DNA of 64,000 bases from positions 124,001-188,000 of the forward strand of contig NZ_SLWS01000015.1 of the NCBI RefSeq assembly GCF_004345645.1, given 5' to 3'. The translations under genes were made by a program, and so were the position numbers. Origin of the DNA: Actinocrispum wychmicini (lineage in GTDB: Bacteria; Actinomycetota; Actinomycetes; Mycobacteriales; Pseudonocardiaceae). This document shows, piece after piece, positions 49,906 through 58,308 of the stretch (positions within the stretch are counted from its first letter, which is position 1; each line of letters opens with the position of its first letter). The notes beneath the pieces were generated by a model. The model saw only the letters and a program-made list of their open reading frames with translations, had not been told where the DNA came from and made no database searches.

Positions 49906-50622
49906 TCAATCGACCTTCGCCGCGGCCGCCTTGTCCAGCAGCCACAAGGTTCGGCGCTGTCCGATGGCGCCCGCGGCGGGGATCCGCACCTCGCTCGCGC
50001 CGCCCAGGGCCTCGCCGACCGCGTCGGCCTTCGCGTCACCCGTGGTGAGCAGCCAGACCTCGCCGGCCCGGCGGATCTCCGGCAACGTCAACGACACCCG
50101 GGTCGGCGGCGGCTTGGGGCAGTCGCGGACGGCCACCACGGTCCGCTCGGTCTCGTACACCGCCGGGGACTCCGGGAAGATCGACGCGGTGTGGCCTTCC
50201 TCGCCGACGCCCAGCAACAGCACGTCGAAAGGCGCCCCGAGCTGAGTCGCGTACGCCTCGGCCGCGCGGTCCGGGTCGTCGCCGAACCGCCCGTCCGACG
50301 GCTCCATGGCGTGCACCTGCGACGGGTGCACCGGGAGGTGGTCGAGCAGGGCAGCGCGGGCCTGGGTCTCGTTGCGGTCCGGGTGCCCGGCGGGCAGGAA
50401 CCGTTCGTCACCCCAGTAGAAGTCGACCCGCGACCAGTCCACCGCGTCCCGCGCGGGCTCGGCCAGCAGGTGCGACAGCACCGCGATGCCGGTCCGGCCA
50501 CCCGTCAGCACCAGCGACGCCGAGCGCTTCTCAGCCTGGACGTCGACGAGCGTGGTCACCAAACGAGCGGCGGTGGCCGCGGCGAGCAGGTCCGGATTGG
50601 CGTGGACGACGACCTGTGTCAT
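49906..50622 (-). CDS. pgl: 6-phosphogluconolactonase
   Basis: 238 residues, DevB/Pgl family. The conserved segments are LTGGRTGIAVL near residue 40, VDFYWGDERFLPAGHPDRNE near 66, and LLLGVGEEGHTASIFP near 134. It hydrolyses the lactone made by Zwf. Normally the last gene of the zwf-opcA operon, here it is on the opposite strand beyond the kinase-like gene, so it must have its own promoter; none is obvious. The downstream nitrilase gene on the same strand ends 14 bp before its start. Confidence 0.95.
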   Translation of the reverse strand: MTQVVVHANPDLLAAATAARLVTTLVDVQAEKRSASLVLTGGRTGIAVLSHLLAEPARDAVDWSRVDFYWGDERFLPAGHPDRNETQARAALLDHLPVHPSQVHAMEPSDGRFGDDPDRAAEAYATQLGAPFDVLLLGVGEEGHTASIFPESPAVYETERTVVAVRDCPKPPPTRVSLTLPEIRRAGEVWLLTTGDAKADAVGEALGGASEVRIPAAGAIGQRRTLWLLDKAAAAKVD

Positions 50623-50636
50623 GCGGTCATCCTGCC

Positions 50637-51560
50637 TCAGCGGCGCGGCAGCCGCCCATCGCGGTCCACCCGCACGAACGGCTCCCGAACCGCCGGATAC
50701 ACCAGGGAACCGTAGGCGGACGGGCGGCGGAAACTGTCGCCGTGGATCTCCTGGCCGCGGTACTCCGCGAGCGCGTCGAGGTCGAAGACGGCCGGGTAGA
50801 TCCCCTCCCGCTCACCGGCCTCCACCACCAGCATGTCCCGGGAGTCGTCGTCGGTGAACGCGATCCCGTCGTACGCGACCGAATGCCCCATCCACGGGCC
50901 GGCGTAGTTGGCCATCGCCACCGCGACCATGTTCTCGAACGCCCGCGCCCGGAACTGGCTGAGCCGGTTGATCTCGATATCGCACGCGTTCGGTGTCAGG
51001 ATCAGCTCGGCGCCGGCCAGCATCAACGCGCGGGCGCTCTCCGGGAATTCGCGGTCGTAGCAGATCATCGCGCCGACGACCACCTCGCCGTTTCGAGTGT
51101 CCAAAGTGGCCACTGGGAACTCGTCGCCAGGCACGAGCGATGACTCGTGCGGGCTGGCCGCGACCGTGTGCACCTTCGAGTACTTCAGCACGATCTCGCC
51201 GTGCCGGTCGATCAGCGCCACACTGTTGCGCGGCCCGTCCTCCAGGAACGTCACCGCGATCGCCATGTCCAGCTCGCGAGCCAGCGCCTGGAACTGCCGG
51301 ACGAAGTCGGAGTCGACCGAGATCGCCAGGTCCGCCCACACCGGCGCCAGATCCGGCGCCTCGTCGTCGCCCCACTGGCCCGGCGAACGGTAGTGCCCCC
51401 AGAAGTCCGGCGTCCCGTTGGACTTGTAGCCGACGTTCCACATCTCCGGGAACAACGCGATGTCCGCACCCATCGCCGCCGCCTGACGACACGCCTTCGT
51501 CCCTCTGGTGAGGTAGTCCGTTGGTTCCGGAGCGAGTTGCAGCAATGCGACCGTGAGCAT
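50637..51560 (-). CDS. carbon-nitrogen hydrolase (nitrilase superfamily)
   Basis: 307 residues. The catalytic triad is visible: Glu in LFPEMWNVGY (about 40), Lys in KYSKVHTV (about 127), Cys in GAMICYDREFPE (about 170). Such enzymes hydrolyse amides, nitriles or carbamoyl groups; the sequence around the triad resembles N-carbamoyl-putrescine amidase-like members. ATG at 51560; the upstream in-frame extension crosses the lon terminator and is discarded. It is followed closely by pgl on the same strand. Confidence 0.9.
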   Translation of the reverse strand: MLTVALLQLAPEPTDYLTRGTKACRQAAAMGADIALFPEMWNVGYKSNGTPDFWGHYRSPGQWGDDEAPDLAPVWADLAISVDSDFVRQFQALARELDMAIAVTFLEDGPRNSVALIDRHGEIVLKYSKVHTVAASPHESSLVPGDEFPVATLDTRNGEVVVGAMICYDREFPESARALMLAGAELILTPNACDIEINRLSQFRARAFENMVAVAMANYAGPWMGHSVAYDGIAFTDDDSRDMLVVEAGEREGIYPAVFDLDALAEYRGQEIHGDSFRRPSAYGSLVYPAVREPFVRVDRDGRLPRR

Positions 51561-51577
51561 GGCACCGATCATGCCAA

Positions 51578-51610
51578 AGAGGGCGAACCGGTTTGTCCGG
51601 TTCGCCCTCT
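51578..51610 (-). terminator. lon terminator hairpin
   Basis: Perfect 14-bp stem (51578-51591 with 51597-51610) with loop TTTGT, 12 bp past the lon stop and before the nitrilase gene. No T-run on the minus strand. Confidence 0.82.
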
Positions 51611-51621
51611 CCGACGGGATC

Positions 51622-53970
51622 TCACGCTGCGATCGCGGCCGCCGCGGTCGCCGGCACCAACGCCCGGTCCAGCACCTCACGCACGTCCGTGACCAGGTGC
51701 ACGTCCAGCTGCTTGAGCACCGACTCCGGCACGTCCTCCAGGTCCGGCTCGTTGCGCTTGGGCAGCAGGATCGTGGTCAGTCCGGCCCGGTGGGCGGCGA
51801 GCAGCTTCTGCTTCACGCCACCGATCGGCAGCACCCGGCCGGTCAGCGACACCTCACCGGTCATCGCGACCTCCGAACGCACCGGACGCCCGGACAGCAG
51901 TGACGCCAACGCGGTCGTCATGGTGACCCCCGCGCTCGGGCCGTCCTTCGGGACCGCGCCCGCCGGCACGTGCACGTGGATGTTGCGCTCGGACAGGTCA
52001 CCCACCGGCAGTTCCAGCTCGGCGCCGTGCGACCGCAGGTACGACAGGGCGATCTGCGCCGACTCCTTCATCACGTCGCCCAGCTGACCGGTCAACGTGA
52101 CCCCGGTGTGCCCGGTTTCCTTGTCCGCCAAGGAAGCCTCGACGAACAGCACATCGCCGCCGACTCCGGTCACGGCCAGGCCCGTCGCCACACCGGGCAC
52201 CGACGTCCGCTCGGCGGACTCCGGCTTGTGCTTCGGGCTGCCCAGGTACCCCTTCAGGTCACCCGGACCGACGTGCAGGCTCTCCGCCTTCTCGTCGACG
52301 GCGAGTCTGGTCGTGACCTTCCGCAGCACCCGAGCGATCGCGCGCTCCAGCTGCCGCACACCGGCTTCACGGGTGTACTCGCCGGCCAGCAGGCGCAGGG
52401 CCTCGTCGTCGACCGTGACCTCGTCGGTGGTCAGGCCGGCGCGGTCCAGTTGCCGGGGCAGCAGGTGGTCCCGGGCGATGGTGACCTTCTCGTCCTCGGT
52501 GTAGCCGTCCAGCTGCACCAGCTCCATCCGGTCCAGCAACGGCCCCGGGATGGAGTCCAGGACGTTCGCCGTGGCCAGGAACACCACGTCCGACAGGTCC
52601 AGCTCGACCTCAAGGTAGTGGTCCCGGAACGTGTGGTTCTGCGCCGGGTCCAGCACTTCCAGCAGAGCCGCGGTCGGGTCGCCGCGGTAGTCCGAGCCCA
52701 CCTTGTCGACCTCGTCCAGCAGCACGACCGGGTTCATCGTGCCGGCCTCCTTGACCGCCCGCACGATCCGGCCGGGCAACGCGCCCACGTACGTCCGCCG
52801 GTGGCCACGGATCTCCGCCTCGTCCCGCACGCCACCCAGGGCGACCCGCACGAACTTGCGGCCCATCGCCCGCGCCACCGACTCACCCAGCGACGTCTTG
52901 CCGACACCGGGCGGCCCGACCAGCGCCAGCACGGCACCGCTGCGACGGCCGCCGACGACACCCAGGCCACGGTCGGCGCGACGGCGACGGACCGCCAAGT
53001 ACTCGATGATCCGTTCCTTCACGTCGTCCAGGCCGGCGTGGTCGGCGTCCAGGATCGCGCGGGCGCCCGCGATGTCGTAGCTGTCCTCGGTCCGGTCGTT
53101 CCACGGCATGTCCAGGACGGTGTCCAGCCATGTCCGGATCCAGCCGACCTCGGGCGACTGCTCGGCGGTCCGCTCCAGCTTGTCCACCTCGGCCATGGCC
53201 GCCTTGTGGACCTTCTCCGGCAGGTCCGCGGCCTCGACGCGGGCGCGGTAGTCCTGCTCCTCGGACGCGGGCTTGCCGTCCAGCTCGGCCAGCTCCTTGC
53301 GGATCGCGGCCAGCTGCTGGCGCAGCAGGAACTCCCGCTGCTGGCGTTCCACACCCTCCTTGACGTCCTTGTTGATGGTCTCGGCCACGTCCAGCTCGGC
53401 CAGGTGCTCCTGGCCCCAGGTGACGAGCTTCGCCAGCCGCTCGGTGACCTCGGGGGTCTCCAGCAGCCACAGCTTCTGCTCCTCGTCCAGGTACGGCGCG
53501 TAGCCCGCCAGGTCGGCCAGCGCGGCCGGGTCGGTGACCTGCTTGACCTGGTCGATCACCTGCCACGCGCCCCGGCGCTGCAGGATCGCGGTGACCAGGT
53601 TCTGGTACTCCTTGGCCAGCTCACGGGCCCGCTCGTCGACCGACTCGGCCAGCACGGTCGCCTCGACCCACAGGGCGGCTCCCGGCCCGGTCGTGCCGGC
53701 GCCGATCCGCGCCCGGGTCACCCCCCGGACCACGGCGGCCTGCTCCCCACCGGGCAGCCGGCCGATCTGTTCGATCTCGCCCACTGTCCCCGCTTTGGCG
53801 TACTTCCCGTCCAGGCGCGGCACCAGCAGCAGTTGGGACTGGTTCGCCGCCTGCGCCGCGTCGACGGCCGCCCGGGCCTCGGCCTCGGCGAGGCGCACCG
53901 GAACGACCATCCCGGGCAGCACAACGATGTCGTCCAGCGGCAGAACCGGAAGGTTCAACGTCTCGCTCAC
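51622..53970 (-). CDS. lon: ATP-dependent Lon protease
   Basis: 782 residues: N-terminal LON substrate-binding domain (to about 200), a coiled region, an AAA+ module with GPPGVGKTSLGES (about 365) and Walker B, and a C-terminal serine protease domain with the Ser-Lys dyad in PKDGPSAGVTM and GGVKQKLLAAHRAG. It degrades misfolded and regulatory proteins. GTG at 53970 matches the usual N-terminus SETLNLPVLPLDD; GTG at 53979 and TTG at 53994 are alternatives. A HAIR-like inverted repeat just upstream suggests HspR control. Ends at a strong hairpin. Confidence 0.95.
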   Translation of the reverse strand: MSETLNLPVLPLDDIVVLPGMVVPVRLAEAEARAAVDAAQAANQSQLLLVPRLDGKYAKAGTVGEIEQIGRLPGGEQAAVVRGVTRARIGAGTTGPGAALWVEATVLAESVDERARELAKEYQNLVTAILQRRGAWQVIDQVKQVTDPAALADLAGYAPYLDEEQKLWLLETPEVTERLAKLVTWGQEHLAELDVAETINKDVKEGVERQQREFLLRQQLAAIRKELAELDGKPASEEQDYRARVEAADLPEKVHKAAMAEVDKLERTAEQSPEVGWIRTWLDTVLDMPWNDRTEDSYDIAGARAILDADHAGLDDVKERIIEYLAVRRRRADRGLGVVGGRRSGAVLALVGPPGVGKTSLGESVARAMGRKFVRVALGGVRDEAEIRGHRRTYVGALPGRIVRAVKEAGTMNPVVLLDEVDKVGSDYRGDPTAALLEVLDPAQNHTFRDHYLEVELDLSDVVFLATANVLDSIPGPLLDRMELVQLDGYTEDEKVTIARDHLLPRQLDRAGLTTDEVTVDDEALRLLAGEYTREAGVRQLERAIARVLRKVTTRLAVDEKAESLHVGPGDLKGYLGSPKHKPESAERTSVPGVATGLAVTGVGGDVLFVEASLADKETGHTGVTLTGQLGDVMKESAQIALSYLRSHGAELELPVGDLSERNIHVHVPAGAVPKDGPSAGVTMTTALASLLSGRPVRSEVAMTGEVSLTGRVLPIGGVKQKLLAAHRAGLTTILLPKRNEPDLEDVPESVLKQLDVHLVTDVREVLDRALVPATAAAAIAA

Positions 53971-53981
53971 GGCTGTCACAT

Positions 53982-54015
53982 CCTCAAGTAACAAGATTGA
54001 GTCTGACTAGCTCAA
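53982..54015 (-). promoter_or_regulatory. HAIR-like (HspR) inverted repeat upstream of lon
   Basis: On the plus strand TTGAGT (53997-54002), 7 nt, GCTCAA (54010-54015) resembles the HspR site CTTGAGT-N7-ACTCAAG, with three positions differing. A third arm CTCAAGT at 53983-53989 alternates with it. HspR is known to repress lon in Streptomyces, so the placement 27-45 bp before the lon start is apt. Confidence 0.5.
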
Positions 54016-54057
54016 CTACGAGACCCATCGAATGATTCCGGCGTTCGCTCCCAGCGA

Positions 54058-54756
54058 TCAGCGCAGGACGAAGAAGACGAACTGAGGCAGCCGCGTGAGG
54101 TGTTCGTGGCCGCTCGGGTCCGCGGTGGCCATCTCGGGCAGCGGATCGGGCTCCTCGATGACGTCCACCGTGAACCCGGCCGCCCGGAACGCCCGGAACA
54201 TGTCGCGCAACGGCCGGTGCCAGAAGCGCATGTGCATGGTGCGCCCACCGCGCTGCCAGTCCTCGGTGAACGTGTACGTGGCGAAGTAGTCGTCGGTGCG
54301 GCCGATCCGCAGCCCCATGAACGGGTGGTGGGTGGACATCACCAGCCGCCCACCCGGGACGAGCACCCGGCGGAACTCCCGCAGCGTCGGCCCCCAGTCC
54401 CGCAGGTAGTGCATGACCAGCGACGACATCACCATGTCGAAGCTGTCGTCCGCGAAGTCCAACGGCTGTGCCAGGTCGGCCCGCCGCAAGGGCACCGACG
54501 GCCCGACGCGGTCCCGCGCGAGATCGAGGAGTTCCTGGCTGAGGTCGATTCCGGTGACCGCCGCGCCACGTTCGATCAACTCGGCGGCGTGCAGCCCAGG
54601 GCCGCACCCGGCGTCAAGGACACGCAACCCACGCACATCCCCGGCCAACGCCAGAATCGCGGGCCGCTCGTACAGGGCGTTGAATGACTTGGTTTCGCTG
54701 CTGTGGGCGTAGGCACGCGCGAAACCGCTGTAGTCGTTGTACTTGGTCTCCCCCAC
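54058..54756 (-). CDS. class I SAM-dependent methyltransferase
   Basis: 232 residues. Motif I VLDAGCGPGLHAAEL (about residues 46-60), acidic loop GIDLSQELLD (about 70), and motif IV DMVMSSLVMHYLRDW (about 107). It resembles small-molecule methyltransferases of the Methyltransf_11 group. GTG at 54756; TACCGT lies 6 nt before it. It stands between lon and the GDPD gene, all on the minus strand, with no visible partner. Substrate unknown. Confidence 0.88.
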   Translation of the reverse strand: MGETKYNDYSGFARAYAHSSETKSFNALYERPAILALAGDVRGLRVLDAGCGPGLHAAELIERGAAVTGIDLSQELLDLARDRVGPSVPLRRADLAQPLDFADDSFDMVMSSLVMHYLRDWGPTLREFRRVLVPGGRLVMSTHHPFMGLRIGRTDDYFATYTFTEDWQRGGRTMHMRFWHRPLRDMFRAFRAAGFTVDVIEEPDPLPEMATADPSGHEHLTRLPQFVFFVLR

Positions 54757-54762
54757 GCTGCC

Positions 54763-54768
54763 ACGGTA
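54763..54768 (-). promoter_or_regulatory. candidate leaderless -10 box (TACCGT)
   Basis: On the minus strand TACCGT lies 6 nt before the GTG of the methyltransferase gene at 54756. Confidence 0.4.
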
Positions 54769-54804
54769 CGCCAGGCGCCCTGCGGACGCCTGGCGTATTA
54801 CGTG

Positions 54805-56841
54805 TCAGCGCAGGCCGTTGCGGCGGGCCACCGCGACCAGCAGCGCGGGGTCGTCGGAGATGATCCCGGTGACACCGAGGTCGATCACGTGCTGCATGGT
54901 CGCCTCATCGTCCACTGTGTACGGAACAGTCTTGATGCCGTACCTGGTCAGCAGGGTCGGGGCGTCCGGCCCGAAGTAGTACGCCGGGTCGGTGCGCAGG
55001 TACCAGTCCGCGTTCGGCGCCTTGGTCTGGTGCGGGTCGTCGACCTGCCAGTTCGGCGAGATCGCCGACGCGCCGGCGGCACGGGCGAGCTTGCCCAGGT
55101 CCTTGAACTTCCACCAGTCCAGCCCACCGGTCCACGGGCTCTGCACCGACGGGTCGCCGTACACGGCCTGCAGTGAGCACTCGTCCGCGAGGGTCTTGCA
55201 CTCCTCCGGGCCGTACTGCCAGATCAACGCGACCGTGTCGATCCGCGGGTCGATCGCGTGCGACAGCCGGATCGTGCGCCAGTCGAACGACTGGATCGTC
55301 GCCCGGTGCGCGAAGCCGGCCGCCTCGATCGCGCCGACCAGCTGGAAGGTGAACTGCCAGTAGGACGCGGTCTCCTGCGGCGCGATCGGGCTGAGCTTGG
55401 TCTCGATGTTCATCGCGACGTCGGTGCGGCCGCTCGACTTCACCAGGTCGAACACCTCGGCCAGGGTCGGGATGCGGGTCCCGGGGAACGCCACCTGCTT
55501 CGGGAAGTCCGGCAGCGTCTTGGTGCCGCAGTCCACGGTCTTGACCTGCGCCAGGGTCAGCTGGCGGAGGAACTTGCCGACGTACGGGAACAGCGGGTCG
55601 CCCGGCCTGGCGGGTTTGGTGTCGATACAGTGCGCGCCGTTGATGAACCGGTCGTGGTTCACCACCATGACGTTGTCCTTGGTGATGCCGATGTCCATCT
55701 CCAACGTGGACACATCGGGCAGGCCGAGCGCGTAACTGAAGGACACCAGGGTGTTCTCTGGACGAAGGGCACGGCCACCGCGGTGGGCCTGGATGTCCAA
55801 CGGCGACGCGTAGCCGCGCGGCAGCCGGAACCCGCGTGACTGCAGCACGGTCCGCAGCACGTCCGGGTAGTCGGTGATCAGGCCGTCCACGCCGTCGTCG
55901 ATGAGCTTGTTCATGGTGGGCACGTCGTCGACGGTCCACGGGATGACCTTGATGCCGTTGTCGTGAGCGTGCCGGACCATGTCCTTGGTGACGTACGGGA
56001 CATAGCCCGGGTCGCCGACGTGCCCGCCCTGCGGGGTGCCGTGCACTGGCGAGAACGCGTACGCCCCGAACGACTTGATGGCCGCGATCGGGTCGCCGCC
56101 GAAGTCGTCGATGTCCAGGCCGCCCAGCCACGGCGACCGGCCCGGCTGGCCGGTCTGCAGGAAGTCGATGTTGGTCAGCGCGACCAGCGGCAGCTTCGGG
56201 TCGACCTGGCGCATCCGGATCAGCGAACCCCAGTCGAACGACTGGATGGTGACCCGGCGCTCGAACCCGGCCTTCCGGATCTCCGCCGCCGCGACCTGCA
56301 CGAACTGTTCCCGAGGCGCGGTCTCCTGCGGCGCGCCGGCCTCCACCTTGGTCTCGACGTTCAGCCGCACGTCGTCCGCGCGATACTTCTTCACCAGGTC
56401 GAACACCTGGCTCAGCAGCGGCATCCGGGAGCCGGGCGAGATCACCTGGTTGGGGAAATCACGCAGCTTCTTCGAGCCGCAGTCCAGGGTCTCGACCTGC
56501 GCGAACGTCAGGTCCTTCACGTACTTGCCGACGTACGGGAACAGTGGGTCGCCCGCGGTGACCGGCTGGGTGTCCAGGCACTTGCTCCCGTCCACCTTCC
56601 GGTCGTGCGTCACCACCGCCTGACCGTCCTTGGTGATCTGCAGGTCCAGCTCCAGCGTGCGCACGCCGAGCCGGATCGCGTTGCCGAACGAGCTCAGCGT
56701 GCTCTCCGACCGCAGGCCGATACCGCCGCGATGGGCCTCTAGATCAAAGTCACCACGCCAGGGGTGGGCCTGGGCCGGCGCCGCCGTCACCAGGCCGGCC
56801 ACCACGGCGATGGTGGTCAAGCTTCCGATCCGTCTCCTCAT
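54805..56841 (-). CDS. secreted tandem-domain glycerophosphodiester phosphodiesterase
   Basis: 678 residues from the ATG at 56841: signal peptide ending near APAQA (about 25), then two homologous GDPD domains (about 35-335 and 345-675). Each begins with AHRGG followed by the substrate-binding ENT/ESTL region (LRSESTLSSF; LRPENTLVSF), has the ELDLQIT / EMDIGIT metal-binding Glu-Asp, and HDR. Both domains share DPLFPYVGK and conserved Cys pairs. The enzyme would release glycerol phosphate from deacylated phospholipids or teichoic-like polymers outside the cell. The two domains are clearly a duplication, and both look catalytically complete. Confidence 0.9.
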   Translation of the reverse strand: MRRRIGSLTTIAVVAGLVTAAPAQAHPWRGDFDLEAHRGGIGLRSESTLSSFGNAIRLGVRTLELDLQITKDGQAVVTHDRKVDGSKCLDTQPVTAGDPLFPYVGKYVKDLTFAQVETLDCGSKKLRDFPNQVISPGSRMPLLSQVFDLVKKYRADDVRLNVETKVEAGAPQETAPREQFVQVAAAEIRKAGFERRVTIQSFDWGSLIRMRQVDPKLPLVALTNIDFLQTGQPGRSPWLGGLDIDDFGGDPIAAIKSFGAYAFSPVHGTPQGGHVGDPGYVPYVTKDMVRHAHDNGIKVIPWTVDDVPTMNKLIDDGVDGLITDYPDVLRTVLQSRGFRLPRGYASPLDIQAHRGGRALRPENTLVSFSYALGLPDVSTLEMDIGITKDNVMVVNHDRFINGAHCIDTKPARPGDPLFPYVGKFLRQLTLAQVKTVDCGTKTLPDFPKQVAFPGTRIPTLAEVFDLVKSSGRTDVAMNIETKLSPIAPQETASYWQFTFQLVGAIEAAGFAHRATIQSFDWRTIRLSHAIDPRIDTVALIWQYGPEECKTLADECSLQAVYGDPSVQSPWTGGLDWWKFKDLGKLARAAGASAISPNWQVDDPHQTKAPNADWYLRTDPAYYFGPDAPTLLTRYGIKTVPYTVDDEATMQHVIDLGVTGIISDDPALLVAVARRNGLR

Positions 56842-56881
56842 GGGCCGGATGCTTTCAACAGGATGTGACGGGCAGCCCACG

Positions 56882-56994
56882 GTTCAGCCAACTCTCGGCG
56901 CTGAACTGCCAAGTTGCTCGACTTGGTCGTTCACACCGAGTCGCGTTCACCGTGCACCGCTGGCTGCAGGCGCTCGGGACGCATCCACTCACCC
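56882..56994 (-). ncRNA. candidate omega (guide) RNA region of TnpB
   Basis: Immediately after the TnpB stop, on its sense strand, two stable hairpins occur: CCAAGT/ACTTGG (56926-56921 with 56914-56909) and GTTCAGC/GCTGAAC (56906-56900 with 56888-56882). TnpB guide RNAs come from the 3' end of the gene and the element's right end, so this is where one would lie; the guide itself would extend towards lower coordinates. Structure seen, identity inferred. Confidence 0.45.
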
Positions 56995-58143
56995 TCAGGT
57001 GGGTGCGGGTGTGTTGGCGAACACCCACGCGCGCCGTGCCCGGTTTCGGACGTTGACGGCGGCGACGTGGTCGGCTGGGCCAGCGAGACCGCACCGACGA
57101 CAACAGAAATCGCCCCTGGCAGGACGGTTGTTCCGCGCGGTGTGCCCGCATCGCGGACACATCTGCGACGTGTAATGCGCACTCACCAAGATCACCGGCA
57201 CGCCGGCGCGGCGGGCTTTGTAGGTGATCAGGTGCCCCAGGTGGTGAAATGACCAGCCCGAGAGAGTGGCCCGCTGGTCACGCGGGAGCCGTACCCGGTC
57301 GCGGATCCCCCGGAGTTCTTCCAGGGCGATCCCGCGCACGGTGCGTTGCGCGACGGCCACTATCTCCTTCGACACCTTGTGATTGACATGACTCGCGTGC
57401 CGCGCCTCCCGACGCGTACGTCGCTTCAGACGTCGCGCAGCGGAGCGGGTGCCTTTGGCTTGGAGTTCAGCTCTCTTGCGCGCCGCCCACCGGCGGTATC
57501 TGAGAAGGCGGCGCCCCTGATGGTCATGCCCATCGCTGGTGGTGGCGATATGCACGATTCCCCGGTCGACACCGATCCAGTCGGTAGGGCTGACCTGGTC
57601 GGCCTCCGGTACCTCGCAGGTAGTGAGGAGCAACCACATGCCATCCCGGCACACCAGGTCGGTTTCTCCTCGCCGATACCGCCGAAGGACCTCGACCTGG
57701 TTAGGGTGTCCGGCATACCGCACGTGTTTGAGCCGCCCGTTCACCGTCCAGATCGAAACCGTGCTTCTGTCGTGCTGCCAAGAGAGGCATCTGTCGTCAA
57801 ACGGATGCGCAGCTGTCACACGGAAGGTGACTGGCACCGCCTCGGCCTTTGCGCGTCGCTCAGAGTTTCGGCTGTCCTTCTCGCCGGCACAGAAAGACGC
57901 CCGGAACGAGGTGTAGGCGTTGACAACCTTCTTGATCACGTGCTGCGCGGCTTGCGCTCCCAACCCACGATCCTTCAGGTTGCCGTAGGTGTGCTTCCGC
58001 AGCGCGTACTCGTGAAACGTCCTGCGCTCGAACGCGACCTGCGACACCCAGTTCGCTGCTTCGTTACAGGACCGCAGCGTGGACGCCAAAGCCGCCGCTT
58101 GGGCGGCATCCGGCAGCAGCCTGACCTGCACGACCAGCTTCAC
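56995..58143 (-). mobile_element. tnpB: TnpB RNA-guided nuclease of an IS200/IS605-type element, no TnpA
   Basis: 382 residues from the GTG at 58143 (KLVVQVRLLPD). N-terminal wedge/recognition region, then a RuvC-like nuclease with all three acidic positions: Asp193 (IGVDRGIV), Glu275/276 (ALEELRGI) and Asp358 (ADHVAAVNV). A zinc finger lies between them (CPRCG near 329, then CRRCG near 348). TnpB proteins cut DNA guided by an RNA from the element's right end and help keep the element. No transposase TnpA is nearby, so the element is of the lone-TnpB (IS1341-like) type and needs help in trans to move. The reading frame is intact. Upstream in-frame codons lie in non-coding DNA. Confidence 0.9.
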
Positions 58144-58308
58144 GTGATCATCGTGGCATGGATCACCAGGATCGGATCGCGGCTTTGACCTCCACGATCG
58201 GGTGATCGACATCCTTCATTCAATGTTTCATCGGACTACCCCGAAAGGCGGTTTGCGCGGTAACCCATCACCGGGTTGGCTGTCATCCCGTAAACTATTC
58301 ACAGGCTT
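58144..58308. other. 165-bp gap between tnpB and the glycosidase gene
   Basis: No gene is visible. It holds the start of the tnpB element's left end and the promoter of the divergent gene; TAAACT and TATTCA at about 58290-58300 are A/T-rich and could be a -10 region, but spacing to any -35 box is poor. Confidence 0.35.

Noticed and set aside
57346..58188. 280-codon plus-strand frame antisense to tnpB
   Set aside because: The minus-strand frame contains the complete RuvC residues and zinc finger of TnpB; the plus frame has no family features.
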